Made by a program: the position numbers and the translations under genes
Shown here: piece after piece, positions 48,438 to 61,073 of the stretch
How the letters are laid out: every line of letters starts with the position of its first letter
Position numbering within the stretch: the stretch's first letter is position 1
DNA from: Acidovorax sp. T1
GTDB lineage: Bacteria > Pseudomonadota > Gammaproteobacteria > Burkholderiales > Burkholderiaceae_C
Assembly: GCF_002176815.1 (NCBI RefSeq)
Contig: NZ_CP021648.1
Span: 1,992,001 to 2,056,000, forward strand
Direction of reading: 5' to 3'
Length of the DNA stretch: 64,000 nucleotides
The notes under the pieces: model-generated
Seen by the model: the letters and a program-made list of their open reading frames with translations, nothing else
Database searches by the model: none
What the model was told of the DNA's origin: nothing

Positions 48438-49073
48438 TCAGGCCGCCGCCTCCAGCCCTTGCGCAAAATGCGCCTGCATGGCTTTGGCCGTGGCCTTGGC
48501 ATCGCGCGCCAGCATGGCCGCCAAAATGGCACGGTGCTCGTTCAGCGAATCTTCGATGCGCCCTTGCTTGAGCAGCGAGTTGTGGCGGTTGAGCTTCATC
48601 ACCTTGCGCAGGTCGGCCACCATCTGGCTGCGCCAGCGGTTGTCGGCCATCTCCAGCAGGTGCATGTGAAAGCGCTCGTTGATGGCGAAGAATTTTTCAC
48701 GGTCCGCCACAGCGGTTTCTAGCTCGGCGTGCAGGTCTTGCAGCGCTTTCAACTGCGCTTCGGTGGCGTGTTCGGCCACCACGCCCGCGGCGTCGCTCTC
48801 TAGCAGGCTGAGCAGGTGGTACACGTCGCGCAGGTCTTTTTCGCTCATCTCCGTCACATAGGCGCCACGGCGCACCTTCATCGTGACCAGGCCTTCGGCG
48901 GCCAGCACCTTCAGCGCCTCGCGCAGGGGGGTGCGGCTGATGCCGAATTCTTCGGCGATCTTGAGTTCGTCGATCCAGCTGCCGGGCTCTAGCTCGCGAC
49001 GAAAAATGCGCTGGCGCAGTTGCTCAGCCACTTCAACATACAGGGCGCGGGGCGTGAGGGTGTGGGCAGACAT
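48438..49073 (-). CDS. GntR/FadR-type transcriptional regulator
   Basis: A 211-residue regulator with an N-terminal winged helix (IAEEFGISRTPLREALKVLA, RRGAYVTEM) and a C-terminal FCD ligand domain (LLSLLESDAAGVVAEHAT, INERFHMHLLEMADN with likely metal-binding Asp/His residues). It is divergent from the methylmalonyl-CoA mutase gene across 128 bp, so it probably controls the propionyl-CoA pathway in response to an acyl or organic-acid metabolite (inference). Confidence 0.87.
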   Translation of the reverse strand: MSAHTLTPRALYVEVAEQLRQRIFRRELEPGSWIDELKIAEEFGISRTPLREALKVLAAEGLVTMKVRRGAYVTEMSEKDLRDVYHLLSLLESDAAGVVAEHATEAQLKALQDLHAELETAVADREKFFAINERFHMHLLEMADNRWRSQMVADLRKVMKLNRHNSLLKQGRIEDSLNEHRAILAAMLARDAKATAKAMQAHFAQGLEAAA

Positions 49074-49081
49074 GGGGTGGA

Positions 49082-49135
49082 TTGTAAGCTGGCAAGAATA
49101 TTTTGAATGAATAATTATGAATGATGTAAACTCGC
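49082..49135. promoter_or_regulatory. AT-rich control region between the GntR gene and the mutase gene
   Basis: Within the 128-bp divergent gap, TGAATGA occurs at 49104-49110 and 49118-49124 as a 14-bp-spaced direct repeat flanking ATAATTA. The surrounding sequence is far more AT-rich than the genes. It is the likely promoter and GntR operator region; exact promoter elements are not clear. Confidence 0.45.
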
Positions 49136-49201
49136 CGCCACATCGGGATCAGCCCTTGCGCCGTTTACGCCCCCACCGCCATCTTCGGAGAAGCCTTCGC
49201 C

Positions 49202-51388
<2,187 letters not shown>

Positions 51389-51394
51389 TACAGT

Positions 51395-51405
51395 AATACG
51401 GTATT
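51395..51405. promoter_or_regulatory. Palindrome AATACGGTATT ahead of RHH antitoxin
   Basis: AATAC-G-GTATT lies in the 33-bp gap after the mutase stop, 17 bp before the antitoxin ATG, and is nested in ATAC...GTAT (51388-51404). This is a probable autoregulatory operator of the toxin-antitoxin pair. Confidence 0.45.
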
Positions 51406-51421
51406 TCTCTGGAGAAACGCC

Positions 51422-51739
51422 ATGGCTGTATCCGTCCGCATGGACCCCTTGCTCGAAAAGGAGCTGGAGCTTGCCGCCAAGCGGCAGGGCATCACCAAAT
51501 CGCAATTCATCGTCGAAGCGGTGGAGCGCGCGCTGGGCCGCAAGGACCCGGCGGCGCTGTACCACAAGGTGATGGACCAAGCCGCGCGCTACGACATTGG
51601 CACCGGCACGCCTGACGAAGACCTGCCGCCCCACCAGTCGGCCCTGCGCCAAAGCCTGCGCGAAAACTACGCACGGCAGCAGGACGACTACGCGGCCTAC
51701 CTGGCGCAGCGCGCTTTGGCCCAGGAGAAGCCGGATTGA
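51422..51739 (+). CDS. Ribbon-helix-helix antitoxin
   Basis: A 105-residue protein with an N-terminal RHH domain (MAVSVRMDPLLEKELELAAK then GITKSQFIVEAVERALG) and a C-terminal helical tail (LRQSLRENYARQQDDYAAYL). It is followed, with 4-bp overlap, by a PIN toxin gene, the usual order of VapBC-type modules. It is placed inside the propionyl-CoA operon but has no metabolic link to it. Confidence 0.82.
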   Translation: MAVSVRMDPLLEKELELAAKRQGITKSQFIVEAVERALGRKDPAALYHKVMDQAARYDIGTGTPDEDLPPHQSALRQSLRENYARQQDDYAAYLAQRALAQEKPD

Positions 51740-52152
51740 AAGTCTGCCTGATCGACGCCGGACCCCTGGTGGCCCTGTTCCATCCGGGCGACCGCTTCCA
51801 TGCGCGCTTTCGGCAGCTCATCGTGGAGAGCGAGGCACCCGTGCAACTGCACACCACCTGGCCCTGCATCACCGAAGCCAGCCATCTGCTGGGGCCGCGC
51901 TACCGGGTGGCCATGCTGCAGTGGATCGGCGCCGGCGCGGTGCAGATCTTTCCCTTCGACGCCGCCGACCTGCCCGACATGTGCGGCTGGATCGAGCAAT
52001 ACACCCAGCAGCCGCGCACGGAGATGGACCTGGCCGATGCCTCCCTGTACTGGCTGGCCTGCGAGTCGGGCGTGGCGCAGATTTTTACCGTCGATGTGCG
52101 CGACTTCTCCCGCTACCGGCTGCCCGACGGGCGCGGTTTCGACATCCTGTGA
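51736..52152 (+). CDS. PIN-domain toxin (VapC-like)
   Basis: A 138-residue PIN protein starting with TTG at 51736, overlapping the antitoxin stop. Acidic site residues are in [16 protein letters not shown], in [14 protein letters not shown], in [13 protein letters not shown] and in [13 protein letters not shown]. Likely an RNase. It ends 10 bp before meaB, so expression of meaB and the pcc genes probably reads through the module. Confidence 0.83.
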   Translation: MKVCLIDAGPLVALFHPGDRFHARFRQLIVESEAPVQLHTTWPCITEASHLLGPRYRVAMLQWIGAGAVQIFPFDAADLPDMCGWIEQYTQQPRTEMDLADASLYWLACESGVAQIFTVDVRDFSRYRLPDGRGFDIL

Positions 52153-52162
52153 TCCGCCGTCC

Positions 52163-53197
52163 ATGAGCACTCTGCTTTCCCCTTCCTGGCTCGACGGCAT
52201 CCTGCATGGAGCGCCGGCCATCCAGCGCCGCGCCATGTCCAAAGCCATCACGCTGCTCGAATCCACCCGCGCCGACCACCGCGCCCAGGGCGACGCGTTG
52301 CTCACCCAGCTGCTGCCCCACACGGGCAAGGCCTTTCGCCTGGGCATCAGCGGCGTGCCCGGCGTGGGCAAGTCCACGTTTATCGAGGCGCTGGGGCTGT
52401 ACCTGATTGGCCTGGGCCACCGCGTGGCCGTGCTCACCATTGACCCATCCAGCACCGTCTCGGGCGGCTCCATTCTGGGCGACAAGACGCGCATGGAACA
52501 CCTGTCGGCGCACGAAAAAGCCTACATCCGCCCCAGCCCGAGCAGCGGCACTTTGGGCGGCGTGGCCGAGAAGACGCGCGAGGCCATGCTGGTCTGCGAG
52601 GCCGCGGGCTACGACGTGGTGATCGTCGAAACCGTGGGCGTGGGCCAGAGCGAAATTGCCGTGGCGGGCATGACGGACATGTTCGTGCTGCTGCAGCTGC
52701 CCAACGCGGGCGACGACCTGCAGGCCATCAAGAAGGGCGTGATGGAGATTGCCGACCTGGTGGTCATCAACAAGGCCGACATCGACAAGAACGCCGCCAC
52801 GCGGGCCGAGGCGCAGATCACATCAAGCCTGCGCCTGCTGGGCATGCACGGCAACCCCGACCATGCCACGCATGGCGCGCTGTGGCAGCCGCGCGTGCTG
52901 CAGATCAGCGCGCTGCTGGGGCAGGGCGTGGATGCCTTCTGGGCCGCCGTCACGCTGTTTCGCGAGATGCAAACCACCAACGGCCGCCTGGCCGCGCGCC
53001 GCGAAAAGCAGGCGCTGGCCTGGATGTGGGAGCGCATTGACGCAGGCCTCAAGCTGGCGTTTCGCCAGCATCCGCAGGTCAAGGAACTGCTGCCCCAGCT
53101 GCAGGCCGATGTGGCAGCAGGTCGCATCGCGGCATCCACTGCAGCACGAAATCTGCTGCTAGCGCAATCCAGTCAAGCGCAAGCAGCTATCAAATAA
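52163..53197 (+). CDS. meaB: Methylmalonyl-CoA mutase-associated GTPase MeaB
   Basis: A 344-residue G3E-family GTPase: Walker [12 protein letters not shown] near residue 58, [36 protein letters not shown] and the guanine motif NKAD. MeaB loads and protects cobalamin in the mutase. The start [12 protein letters not shown] at 52163 is taken; the frame is open upstream but overlaps the toxin gene. The last residues ([14 protein letters not shown]) are coded by a family B element (53148-53200), which also supplies the end of the gene. Confidence 0.94.
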   Translation: MSTLLSPSWLDGILHGAPAIQRRAMSKAITLLESTRADHRAQGDALLTQLLPHTGKAFRLGISGVPGVGKSTFIEALGLYLIGLGHRVAVLTIDPSSTVSGGSILGDKTRMEHLSAHEKAYIRPSPSSGTLGGVAEKTREAMLVCEAAGYDVVIVETVGVGQSEIAVAGMTDMFVLLQLPNAGDDLQAIKKGVMEIADLVVINKADIDKNAATRAEAQITSSLRLLGMHGNPDHATHGALWQPRVLQISALLGQGVDAFWAAVTLFREMQTTNGRLAARREKQALAWMWERIDAGLKLAFRQHPQVKELLPQLQADVAAGRIAASTAARNLLLAQSSQAQAAIK

Positions 53198-53200
53198 ATA
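53148..53200. repeat. Family B dispersed repeat at the 3' end of meaB
   Basis: AAATCTGCTGCTAGCGCAAT, CCAGTC and AAGCGCAAGCAGCTATC, then AAATAAATAG, match the intergenic copy at 58852 (AATAGCTGCTAGCGCAATA) in inverted sense. The copy codes the C-terminal 15 residues of MeaB and the stop codon. Confidence 0.65.
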
Positions 53201-53233
53201 GTAAACACAAACCCATTTCACCAAAGGACGACC

Positions 53234-54766
<1,533 letters not shown>

Positions 54767-54787
54767 GCGGACTAGGAGCATAAAAAC

Positions 54788-56842
54788 ATGTTTACGAAAA
54801 TCCTGATCGCCAACCGTGGCGAAATCGCCTGCCGCGTCATCGCCACTGCCCGCAAGATGGGCATCCAAACCGTGGCGGTGTACTCCGACGCCGACAAGGA
54901 AGCCCGCCACGTCAAGCTGGCCGACGAGGCCGTGCACATTGGCGCGGCGCCCTCGCGCGAGTCCTACCTGCTGGCCGACAAGATCATTGCCGCCTGCAAG
55001 CAGACCGGCGCGCAGGCCGTGCACCCCGGCTACGGCTTCCTCTCTGAAAACGAAGCCTTCGCCAAGCGCTGCGAAGACGAGGGCATTGCCTTCATCGGCC
55101 CCAAGGCGCATTCGATCGCGGCCATGGGCGACAAGATTGCGTCCAAGAAGCTGGCGCTGGAAGCCAAGGTCAACACCATCCCTGGCTACAACGACGCAAT
55201 TGCAGGACCAGAGCAGGCGGTAGAGATCGCCAAGGGCATCGGCTACCCCGTGATGATCAAGGCCAGTGCCGGCGGTGGTGGCAAAGGCCTGCGCGTGGCC
55301 TATAACGACAAGGAAGCGTTTGAAGGCTTTGCCAGCTGCCAGAACGAAGCCCGCAACAGCTTTGGCGACGACCGCATCTTCATCGAGAAGTTTGTGCAGG
55401 AGCCGCGCCACATCGAGATCCAGGTGCTGGGCGATTCGCACGGCAACGTGATCTACCTGAACGAGCGGGAGTGCTCCATCCAGCGCCGCCACCAGAAGGT
55501 GATTGAAGAGGCGCCATCGCCCTTCATCAGCGACGCCACCCGAAAAGCCATGGGCGAGCAGGCGGTGCAGCTGGCCAAGGCCGTGAAGTACCAGAGCGCG
55601 GGCACGGTGGAGTTCGTGGTCGGCAAGGACCAGGATTTTTACTTTCTGGAAATGAACACCCGCCTGCAGGTGGAGCACCCGGTGACGGAATGCATCACCG
55701 GGCTGGATTTGGTGGAGCTGATGATCCGCGTGGCGGCGGGCGAGAAGCTGCCGTTGACGCAAGCCGACGTGAAGCGCGACGGCTGGGCCATCGAGTGCCG
55801 CATCAACGCCGAAGACCCGTTCCGCAACTTTTTGCCATCCACGGGCCGCCTGGTGCGCTTTCAGCCGCCGGAGGAGTCGATGTTCCAGTCTGACACCAGC
55901 AAGAAGCTGGGCGTGCGCGTGGACACGGGCGTGTACGAGGGCGGCGAGATCCCGATGTATTACGACTCGATGATCGCCAAGCTCATCGTGCACGGCACCG
56001 ACCGCAACGACGCCATTGCCAAGATGCGGGCGGCGCTCAACGGCTTTGTGATTCGTGGCATCAGCAGCAACATCCCGTTCCAGGCGGCGTTGCTGGCGCA
56101 TCCGAAGTTTGTGACCGGCGACTTCAACACCGGCTTCATAGCCGAAAACTACGCCAAGGGCTTCCACGCCGAAGACGTGCCGCACAGCGACCCGCTGTTC
56201 CTGGTGGCGCTGGCCGCCTACATGAACCGCCGCTACCGCGCCCGCGCCTCGGGCATCAGCGGCCAGCTGGCCGGGCACGAGGTGAAGGTGGGCGAAGCGT
56301 TCGTGGTGGTCACGCTGGGCGCCGAAGGCCAGAACCAGCACCACGACGTTGCGGTGACCGATTTCGAAATCGAAGGAAAACTGCGCTCCAGCGCAGTATC
56401 CGTGGGCGGCAATAGCTATCAGATCAGTAGCACAGCCACGCTGGGGCAGATTCGCGTGCAGGGCCAGTGCAATGGCATGGGCTTCACGGCCCAGGTAGAG
56501 CGCGGCACGGCCAAGAACCCGCTGGCGCTGCGCATCAGCCACAACGGCACGCAGATTGACGCGCTGGTGCTGTCGCCGCTGGGCGCGCGCCTGCACCAAC
56601 TGATGCCCTTCAAGGCGCCGCCGGATCTGTCCAAGTTCCTGCTCTCGCCCATGCCCGGCCTGTTGGTCGATGTGGCGGTGCAGTCCGGCCAGAAGGTGCA
56701 GGCCGGCGAAAAGCTGGCAGTGATCGAAGCCATGAAGATGGAAAACATCCTTTTCGCCGCGCAGGACGGCGTGGTGGGCAAGATCACGGCGGGCAAGGGC
56801 GAGTCGCTGGCGGTGGACCAGGTGATTCTGGAGTTTCAATAA
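54788..56842 (+). CDS. pccA: Propionyl-CoA carboxylase alpha subunit (biotin carboxylase and biotin carrier)
   Basis: A 684-residue protein. The biotin carboxylase domain spans roughly residues 1-450 (KILIANRGEIACRVI, YGFLSENEAFAKRC, ASAGGGGKGLRVA, NERECSIQRRHQKVIEEAPS, EMNTRLQVEHPVTE). A BT/linker region precedes the C-terminal biotinyl domain with the acceptor motif EAMKMEN near residue 650. It carboxylates biotin with ATP and bicarbonate and pairs with PccB. The nearby bioB can supply the cofactor. Confidence 0.96.
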   Translation: MFTKILIANRGEIACRVIATARKMGIQTVAVYSDADKEARHVKLADEAVHIGAAPSRESYLLADKIIAACKQTGAQAVHPGYGFLSENEAFAKRCEDEGIAFIGPKAHSIAAMGDKIASKKLALEAKVNTIPGYNDAIAGPEQAVEIAKGIGYPVMIKASAGGGGKGLRVAYNDKEAFEGFASCQNEARNSFGDDRIFIEKFVQEPRHIEIQVLGDSHGNVIYLNERECSIQRRHQKVIEEAPSPFISDATRKAMGEQAVQLAKAVKYQSAGTVEFVVGKDQDFYFLEMNTRLQVEHPVTECITGLDLVELMIRVAAGEKLPLTQADVKRDGWAIECRINAEDPFRNFLPSTGRLVRFQPPEESMFQSDTSKKLGVRVDTGVYEGGEIPMYYDSMIAKLIVHGTDRNDAIAKMRAALNGFVIRGISSNIPFQAALLAHPKFVTGDFNTGFIAENYAKGFHAEDVPHSDPLFLVALAAYMNRRYRARASGISGQLAGHEVKVGEAFVVVTLGAEGQNQHHDVAVTDFEIEGKLRSSAVSVGGNSYQISSTATLGQIRVQGQCNGMGFTAQVERGTAKNPLALRISHNGTQIDALVLSPLGARLHQLMPFKAPPDLSKFLLSPMPGLLVDVAVQSGQKVQAGEKLAVIEAMKMENILFAAQDGVVGKITAGKGESLAVDQVILEFQ

Positions 56843-56843
56843 A

Positions 56844-56893
56844 AAATGCCTTCAGCGCTTGTCTGGCAAGCGCTGATAGCTATCAATAAAGGA
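56844..56893. repeat. Family B dispersed repeat between pccA and the epimerase gene
   Basis: CAGCGCTTG (56853-56861), TCTGG, CAAGCGCTG (56867-56875), then ATAGCTATCAATAAAGGAG. The right end of the element runs into the ribosome-binding site of the next gene. Confidence 0.7.
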
Positions 56894-56902
56894 GTAACTC
56901 GC

Positions 56903-57364
56903 ATGACCCGCCCCTTCAAAGTGCTGGGCATCCAGCAGGTCGCCATTGGCGGCACCGACAAACAGCGCATGAAAACCCTGTGGGTGGACATGCTGGGCCT
57001 CACGCAGACGGGCACCTTCCAGAGCGAGCGCGAAAACGTGGACGAAGACATCCTGGCCATGGGGCAGGGCGCGTTCAAGGTCGAGGTGGACATCATGCAG
57101 CCGCTCGACATCGACAAAAAACCCGCCGTGCACACCACGCCGCTCAACCACATCGGCCTGTGGATCGACGACCTGGCCGCCGCCGTCGAGTGGCTCACCG
57201 CCAAGGGCGTGCGCTTTGCGCCGGGCGGTATCCGCAAGGGCGCGGCGGGCTACGATATCTGCTTTCTGCACCCCAAGAGCAATGATGAGTTTCCCATCGC
57301 GGGCGAGGGCGTGCTGATCGAACTGGTGCAGGCCCCGCCCGAGGTGATTGCCGCGCTCGGCTAA
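56903..57364 (+). CDS. VOC-family protein, likely methylmalonyl-CoA epimerase
   Basis: A 153-residue glyoxalase/VOC protein: [49 protein letters not shown] and [13 protein letters not shown], with metal-ligand candidates His and Glu in the usual positions. Family position after pccA and its length suggest the epimerase that converts (S)- to (R)-methylmalonyl-CoA for the mutase. Sequence divergence from classic Mce leaves some doubt. ATG at 56903 follows AAAGGAG. Confidence 0.8.
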   Translation: MTRPFKVLGIQQVAIGGTDKQRMKTLWVDMLGLTQTGTFQSERENVDEDILAMGQGAFKVEVDIMQPLDIDKKPAVHTTPLNHIGLWIDDLAAAVEWLTAKGVRFAPGGIRKGAAGYDICFLHPKSNDEFPIAGEGVLIELVQAPPEVIAALG

Positions 57365-57461
57365 GAAAGTGTTCACAATCTCAGCCTCTTTGGCATGGCC
57401 CGGTTGCGCTGCCGCAAGCGGGGGGCCAGGCTGGAGAAGCACTTTGGGATGAATTGGAAAT

Positions 57462-57653
57462 ATGAATCGACGACAGAAAGATGAGCGCCGCAGCGGACAA
57501 GACCGGCGGCAAGAAGAGCAAGGCCCGCCCACCAGCTATGAGCGGCGCCGCAGCGTCGAGCCACGCCAGCCCGAATTGACCGAGCTGGAGCTGAGCGAGG
57601 AAGAGCTCAAAGACCTGGGCTTTTTCCCCGATCAGCCCGACCCGCCCAAGTAG
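57462..57653 (+). CDS. Small conserved charged protein, unknown function
   Basis: A 63-residue, highly charged protein: NRRQKDERRSGQDRRQEEQG, YERRRSVEPRQPELTE, then LSEEELKDLGFFPDQPDP. The motif RRSGQDRR ... YERRRxxExRxPE resembles short unannotated proteins found elsewhere in Burkholderiales, from family memory only. No membrane segment or signal peptide. It sits between the epimerase gene and bioB on the same strand. Confidence 0.6.
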   Translation: MNRRQKDERRSGQDRRQEEQGPPTSYERRRSVEPRQPELTELELSEEELKDLGFFPDQPDPPK

Positions 57654-57740
57654 TGCCTGGCCGCACCGGCTTTTGCCTTATTGCCTTATTGCCTTTTTGT
57701 CTTCTCGCGCATTCGCTGCCCAACACCCTGAAAGCCCCCC

Positions 57741-58808
57741 ATGTCCCTTACCGCCACCCCGTCCGCCAGCCAACCCCTGCAGTTGCACCGCCGCGTTGCA
57801 CCTGCTGCAGTGCAAGGCCCGTGGACGGTTGATGCCATCCAGGCCCTGCTCGACAAGCCATTGATGGACCTGCTGTTTGAGGCGCAGACCGTGCACCGCC
57901 AGCACTGGCCCGCAGGCGATATCGAGCTGGCCACGCTGCTATCGGTCAAAACCGGCGGCTGTCCAGAAAACTGCGGTTATTGCCCGCAGTCGGCCGAGTT
58001 CGACACCGGCGTGAAGGCCGAAAAACTGATGGAAGTGGATGAAGTGGTGCGCGCCGCCCAGGCCGCCAAGGACGCCGGCGCCACCCGATTTTGCATGGGC
58101 GCCGCCTGGCGCGCGCCCAAGGACCGCGACATTGAAAAAGTCAGCGCCCTGATTGGTGCCGTGAAGGGCCTGGGCCTGCAGACCTGCGCCACGCTGGGCA
58201 TGCTCGAATCGCACCAGGCGCAGGCGCTCAAGGACGCGGGGCTCGATTACTACAACCACAACCTCGATACCGCGCCCGAGTACTACACCGACGTGGTCAG
58301 CACCCGCGCCTACCAGGACCGGCTCGATACCCTGCAGCATGTGCGCAGCGCCGGCATCAGCGTGTGCTGCGGCGGCATTGTGGGCATGGGCGAGGCGCCC
58401 GTGCACCGCGCGGGCCTGATTGCGCAGCTGGCCAACCTGCAGCCTTACCCCGAATCGGTGCCCATCAACAGCCTGGTGCGCGTGCCCGGCACCCCGCTGG
58501 CCGATAGCGAACCTGTTGATCCGTTTGACTTTGTGCGCGTGATTGCCGTGGCCCGCATCACCATGCCCAAGGCGCGCGTGCGCTTGTCGGCCGGGCGCCA
58601 GCAGATGGGCGAGGCCGTGCAGGCGCTGTGCTTCATGGCCGGGGCCAATTCGATTTTTTATGGTGACAAGCTGCTGGTGACCGGCAACCCCGACGTGGAA
58701 GCCGATGTGCAGCTGCTGGCCAAACTGGGCCTGAACGGCCACCGCACCACCACGACCGAGACGGATGACCTGCGTGCGCATGCGCAATCGCAAGGGGTGT
58801 GCGCCTGA
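57741..58808 (+). CDS. bioB: Biotin synthase
   Basis: A 355-residue radical-SAM enzyme: [19 protein letters not shown] (CxxxCxxC cluster), [29 protein letters not shown], and the Arg ligand of the 2Fe-2S cluster region [13 protein letters not shown]. It inserts sulfur into dethiobiotin. No other bio genes are nearby; placement next to pccA is a cofactor-enzyme association. Confidence 0.96.
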   Translation: MSLTATPSASQPLQLHRRVAPAAVQGPWTVDAIQALLDKPLMDLLFEAQTVHRQHWPAGDIELATLLSVKTGGCPENCGYCPQSAEFDTGVKAEKLMEVDEVVRAAQAAKDAGATRFCMGAAWRAPKDRDIEKVSALIGAVKGLGLQTCATLGMLESHQAQALKDAGLDYYNHNLDTAPEYYTDVVSTRAYQDRLDTLQHVRSAGISVCCGGIVGMGEAPVHRAGLIAQLANLQPYPESVPINSLVRVPGTPLADSEPVDPFDFVRVIAVARITMPKARVRLSAGRQQMGEAVQALCFMAGANSIFYGDKLLVTGNPDVEADVQLLAKLGLNGHRTTTTETDDLRAHAQSQGVCA

Positions 58809-58851
58809 TCCCTGCGCACCTGCGGTGTTGCCGTGGTGGCAAAGGAAATGC

Positions 58852-58915
58852 TACGTAATCAATAGCTGCTAGCGCAATATCCATAAGCGCTTACGGCTAT
58901 TTTGATGCCAATTTT
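58852..58915. repeat. Family B dispersed repeat after bioB
   Basis: ATCAATAGCTGCTAGCGCAA, TATCC, ATAAGCGCTTACGGC and TATTTTGATGCC form a nearly complete family B element in the convergent gap between bioB and the DUF2892 gene. Confidence 0.75.
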
Positions 58916-58936
58916 ACGGCGCAGCCAGTGTTGGCG

Positions 58937-59128
58937 TTACCTCTTCATGGGGCAGGTGTTGATGCCCAGCAGCGTGTAGGCTGGGCAAAAGCGAAACAGA
59001 CCCGTGGCCAGCGGCACCACGCCCAGCCAGCCCCACCAGCCCACGGTGCCAGTGGCAGCCAGGGCAATCAACACCAGGCCTGCGACGATGCGCAAGATGC
59101 GGTCCATGGTTCCGACGTTGACTTTCAT
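58937..59128 (-). CDS. DUF2892-family small membrane protein
   Basis: A 63-residue protein: MKVNVGTMDRILRIVAG, two membrane helices (LVLIALAATGTVGWWGWL and VVPLATGLFRFCPAYTLLG) and the end NTCPMKR. This is the membrane domain found in YgaP-like rhodaneses and in stand-alone DUF2892 proteins near sulfur-oxidation genes; the Cys pair (FCPAY, NTCP) is conserved. It lies downstream of the hydrolase on the same strand, 184 bp away, so it probably belongs to the sulfide-response group. Confidence 0.85.
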   Translation of the reverse strand: MKVNVGTMDRILRIVAGLVLIALAATGTVGWWGWLGVVPLATGLFRFCPAYTLLGINTCPMKR

Positions 59129-59312
59129 GATTTTTCCTTTGCTTTGAATGCTTGCAGCCCTTGAGCGGGCCACCTTGCGAAAAGGCAGAGCGGCCCTGGG
59201 GCCGCTTCACCCGCTTACTCGAACGAGGGCGCCAAGGGCTTGCCCCCGGCTTTGGCGACAGCAGGCAAATGTCCTGGGTTGCACAGATGGGCCGTGTGAA
59301 TGACAGAGGGTG

Positions 59313-60173
59313 TCACAGTGCGTTGACCGGAATCTTGAGGTAGGTCACGCCATTGGCTTCAGGCGGTGGCATTTCGCCCGCCCGGATGTTGACCTGCACA
59401 GAGGGCAGGATGAGCACAGGCATCTCCAGCGTCGCATCGCGCCGGGTACGCAGTTGCACGAAGGCTTCTTCGCTTACGCCATCGTGCACATGGATGTTGT
59501 GGGCGCGCTGGTCGGCCACGGTGGTTTGCCATGCGGCGGCACGCCCCGCAGGCGGGTAGTCATGGCACATGAAAAGGCGGGTAGCTGCAGGCAGGCTTAA
59601 CAGCTTGCGCACCGACTGGTACAGCGTGTGGGCATTACCGCCAGGAAAGTCACAGCGTGCCGTGCCCACGTCGGGCATGAACAGAGTGTCGCCCACGAAC
59701 ACCGCATCGTCTACCTGGTAGGCCATGCAGGCGGGCGTATGGCCCGGAACCGCCAGCGCCCTGGCTTCAAGCTGGCCAATGTGGAACACCTCGCCGTCGT
59801 GCAGCAACTGGTCGAACTGGCTGCCGTCCGGGTGAAACGCGGGTTCCAGGTGAAACACGCCCTTGAACACATCCTGCACCTGGGTGATGGCGGCGCCGAT
59901 GGCGATTTTTCCGCCCAGCTTGTTTCGCAGGTACTGCGCGGCCGAAAGGTGGTCGGCATGCGCATGGGTCTCCAGAATCCACTGCACGGCGAGGCGCTGG
60001 TTTTGGACAAATTCAACCATCCGGTCTGCCGACTGTGTGCGGGTGCGGCCCGACTTGGGGTCGTAGTCCAGCACCGAATCCACCAACGCGCAATGGCCAC
60101 CGGGCTGGTCAAAGACCACGTAGCTCACGGTCCAGGTGGCGTCATCAAAGAAGGCTTGTATCTGGGGTTTCAT
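59313..60173 (-). CDS. blh: Metallo-beta-lactamase-fold hydrolase, Blh/persulfide dioxygenase-like
   Basis: A 286-residue MBL-fold protein with the metal motif ETHAHADHLSAAQYL, AVPGHTPACMAY and VFVGDTLFMPDVG, then RLFMCHDYPP. This matches the Blh protein of BigR operons and ETHE1-like persulfide dioxygenases, in which mononuclear iron oxidises glutathione persulfide. It is divergent from the BigR-like repressor across 100 bp that contains an operator, which supports a role in sulfide detoxification. Confidence 0.85.
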   Translation of the reverse strand: MKPQIQAFFDDATWTVSYVVFDQPGGHCALVDSVLDYDPKSGRTRTQSADRMVEFVQNQRLAVQWILETHAHADHLSAAQYLRNKLGGKIAIGAAITQVQDVFKGVFHLEPAFHPDGSQFDQLLHDGEVFHIGQLEARALAVPGHTPACMAYQVDDAVFVGDTLFMPDVGTARCDFPGGNAHTLYQSVRKLLSLPAATRLFMCHDYPPAGRAAAWQTTVADQRAHNIHVHDGVSEEAFVQLRTRRDATLEMPVLILPSVQVNIRAGEMPPPEANGVTYLKIPVNAL

Positions 60174-60213
60174 CGGTCCGCTCCATGGATTTCAATTTCT
60201 ACACAGATAGTTT

Positions 60214-60243
60214 ATTGACAGACATATTGTTAGTCAATAGAAT
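60214..60243 (+). promoter_or_regulatory. Near-consensus promoter overlapped by an ATTGAC/GTCAAT operator for bigR
   Basis: TTGACA (60215-60220), 17 bp, TAGAAT (60238-60243) is a near-perfect sigma-70 promoter reading toward bigR. The inverted repeat ATTGAC (60214-60219) / GTCAAT (60233-60238) spans it. A repressor bound here would cover both promoter boxes and could also control the divergent hydrolase gene. Confidence 0.72.
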
Positions 60244-60273
60244 ATCGACACTGAATTTGAAAAGGAGTGCCCC

Positions 60274-60615
60274 ATGCTCACCGAGACACCGATTGACCTT
60301 GAAAGCCTGCGCCGTTCGGCCGACAGCGCCTGCCGCCTGATGAAGGTGCTTTCCAACCCCGACCGCCTGTTGCTGCTGTGCCAGCTCAGCCAGGGCGAGA
60401 AGAGGGTGGGCGAGCTGGAAGAACTGGTTGGCATATCGCAGCCCACGCTGTCGCAGCAACTGGGGGTGTTGCGCGAGGAAGGCCTTGTCAACACCCGTCG
60501 CGAGGGCAAAAACATCTATTACGAAATCGCCAGCCCGCAAGCCCTGGCCGTGATGAACGTGCTGTATGAGCAGTTTTGCGGGCCCGTCAAGGACAAGGAG
60601 CAAGCCCCATGCTGA
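60274..60615 (+). CDS. bigR: BigR/SqrR-like ArsR-family sulfide-responsive repressor
   Basis: A 113-residue ArsR winged-helix protein: KVLSNPDRLLLLCQLSQGEK and VGISQPTLSQQLGVLREEGL (recognition helix). Cys in LLLLCQL and in YEQFCGPV match the two cysteines that form a disulfide or tetrasulfide in BigR/SqrR when persulfides are present. It would repress its own operon and the divergent hydrolase until sulfide appears. Ribosome-binding site AAAAGGAG; overlaps the next gene by 7 bp. Confidence 0.9.
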   Translation: MLTETPIDLESLRRSADSACRLMKVLSNPDRLLLLCQLSQGEKRVGELEELVGISQPTLSQQLGVLREEGLVNTRREGKNIYYEIASPQALAVMNVLYEQFCGPVKDKEQAPC

Positions 60616-61040
60616 TCGACTGGAATCATTTCACCCCCTGGACGGCTCTGGCAGGCGGCGTTGTGCTGGGCTTGGCCGCGGCGATTTTTGTGCTGTTCAA
60701 CGGCCGCATTCTGGGCATCAGCGGCATCGTGGGCGGGCTGCTGCGCCCGCGCAGGGGCGACATCGCCTGGCGCGTAACTTTTTTGCTGGGCATGCTGGCG
60801 GCACCCTGGCTGTATGGGTTGTTGGCTGGCCCCACGCAGCCGCGCATGGATGCTGGCTGGGGCATGGTGGTGCTGGCCGGCCTGCTGGTCGGCGTGGGTA
60901 CGCGTTATGGATCGGGCTGCACCAGTGGCCATGGGGTGTGCGGGCTTTCGCGCATGTCGCCCCGGTCCCTGGTCGCCACCCTGGCCTTCATGGGCGCTGG
61001 ATTTGTCACCGTCTTTCTCATCCGGCATGCGCTGGCCTGA
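60609..61040 (+). CDS. pmpA: YeeE/YedE-type sulfur transport membrane protein, first half
   Basis: A 143-residue membrane protein with about four helices ([49 protein letters not shown] and [17 protein letters not shown]). [12 protein letters not shown] is the conserved Cys motif of YeeE thiosulfate transporters. Two short half-proteins replace one long YeeE here. ATG at 60609 lies inside the end of bigR, so bigR, pmpA and pmpB are co-translated. Confidence 0.88.
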   Translation: MLIDWNHFTPWTALAGGVVLGLAAAIFVLFNGRILGISGIVGGLLRPRRGDIAWRVTFLLGMLAAPWLYGLLAGPTQPRMDAGWGMVVLAGLLVGVGTRYGSGCTSGHGVCGLSRMSPRSLVATLAFMGAGFVTVFLIRHALA

Positions 61041-61073
61041 TCGCACACCCAACGCATCGGAGCATTGATTGCT

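Noticed and set aside
56370..56430. Possible family B repeat inside pccA
   Set aside because: Only short matches (CTGCGCTCCAGCGCAG and AATAGCTATCAG) are present; the evidence is too weak to call an insertion.
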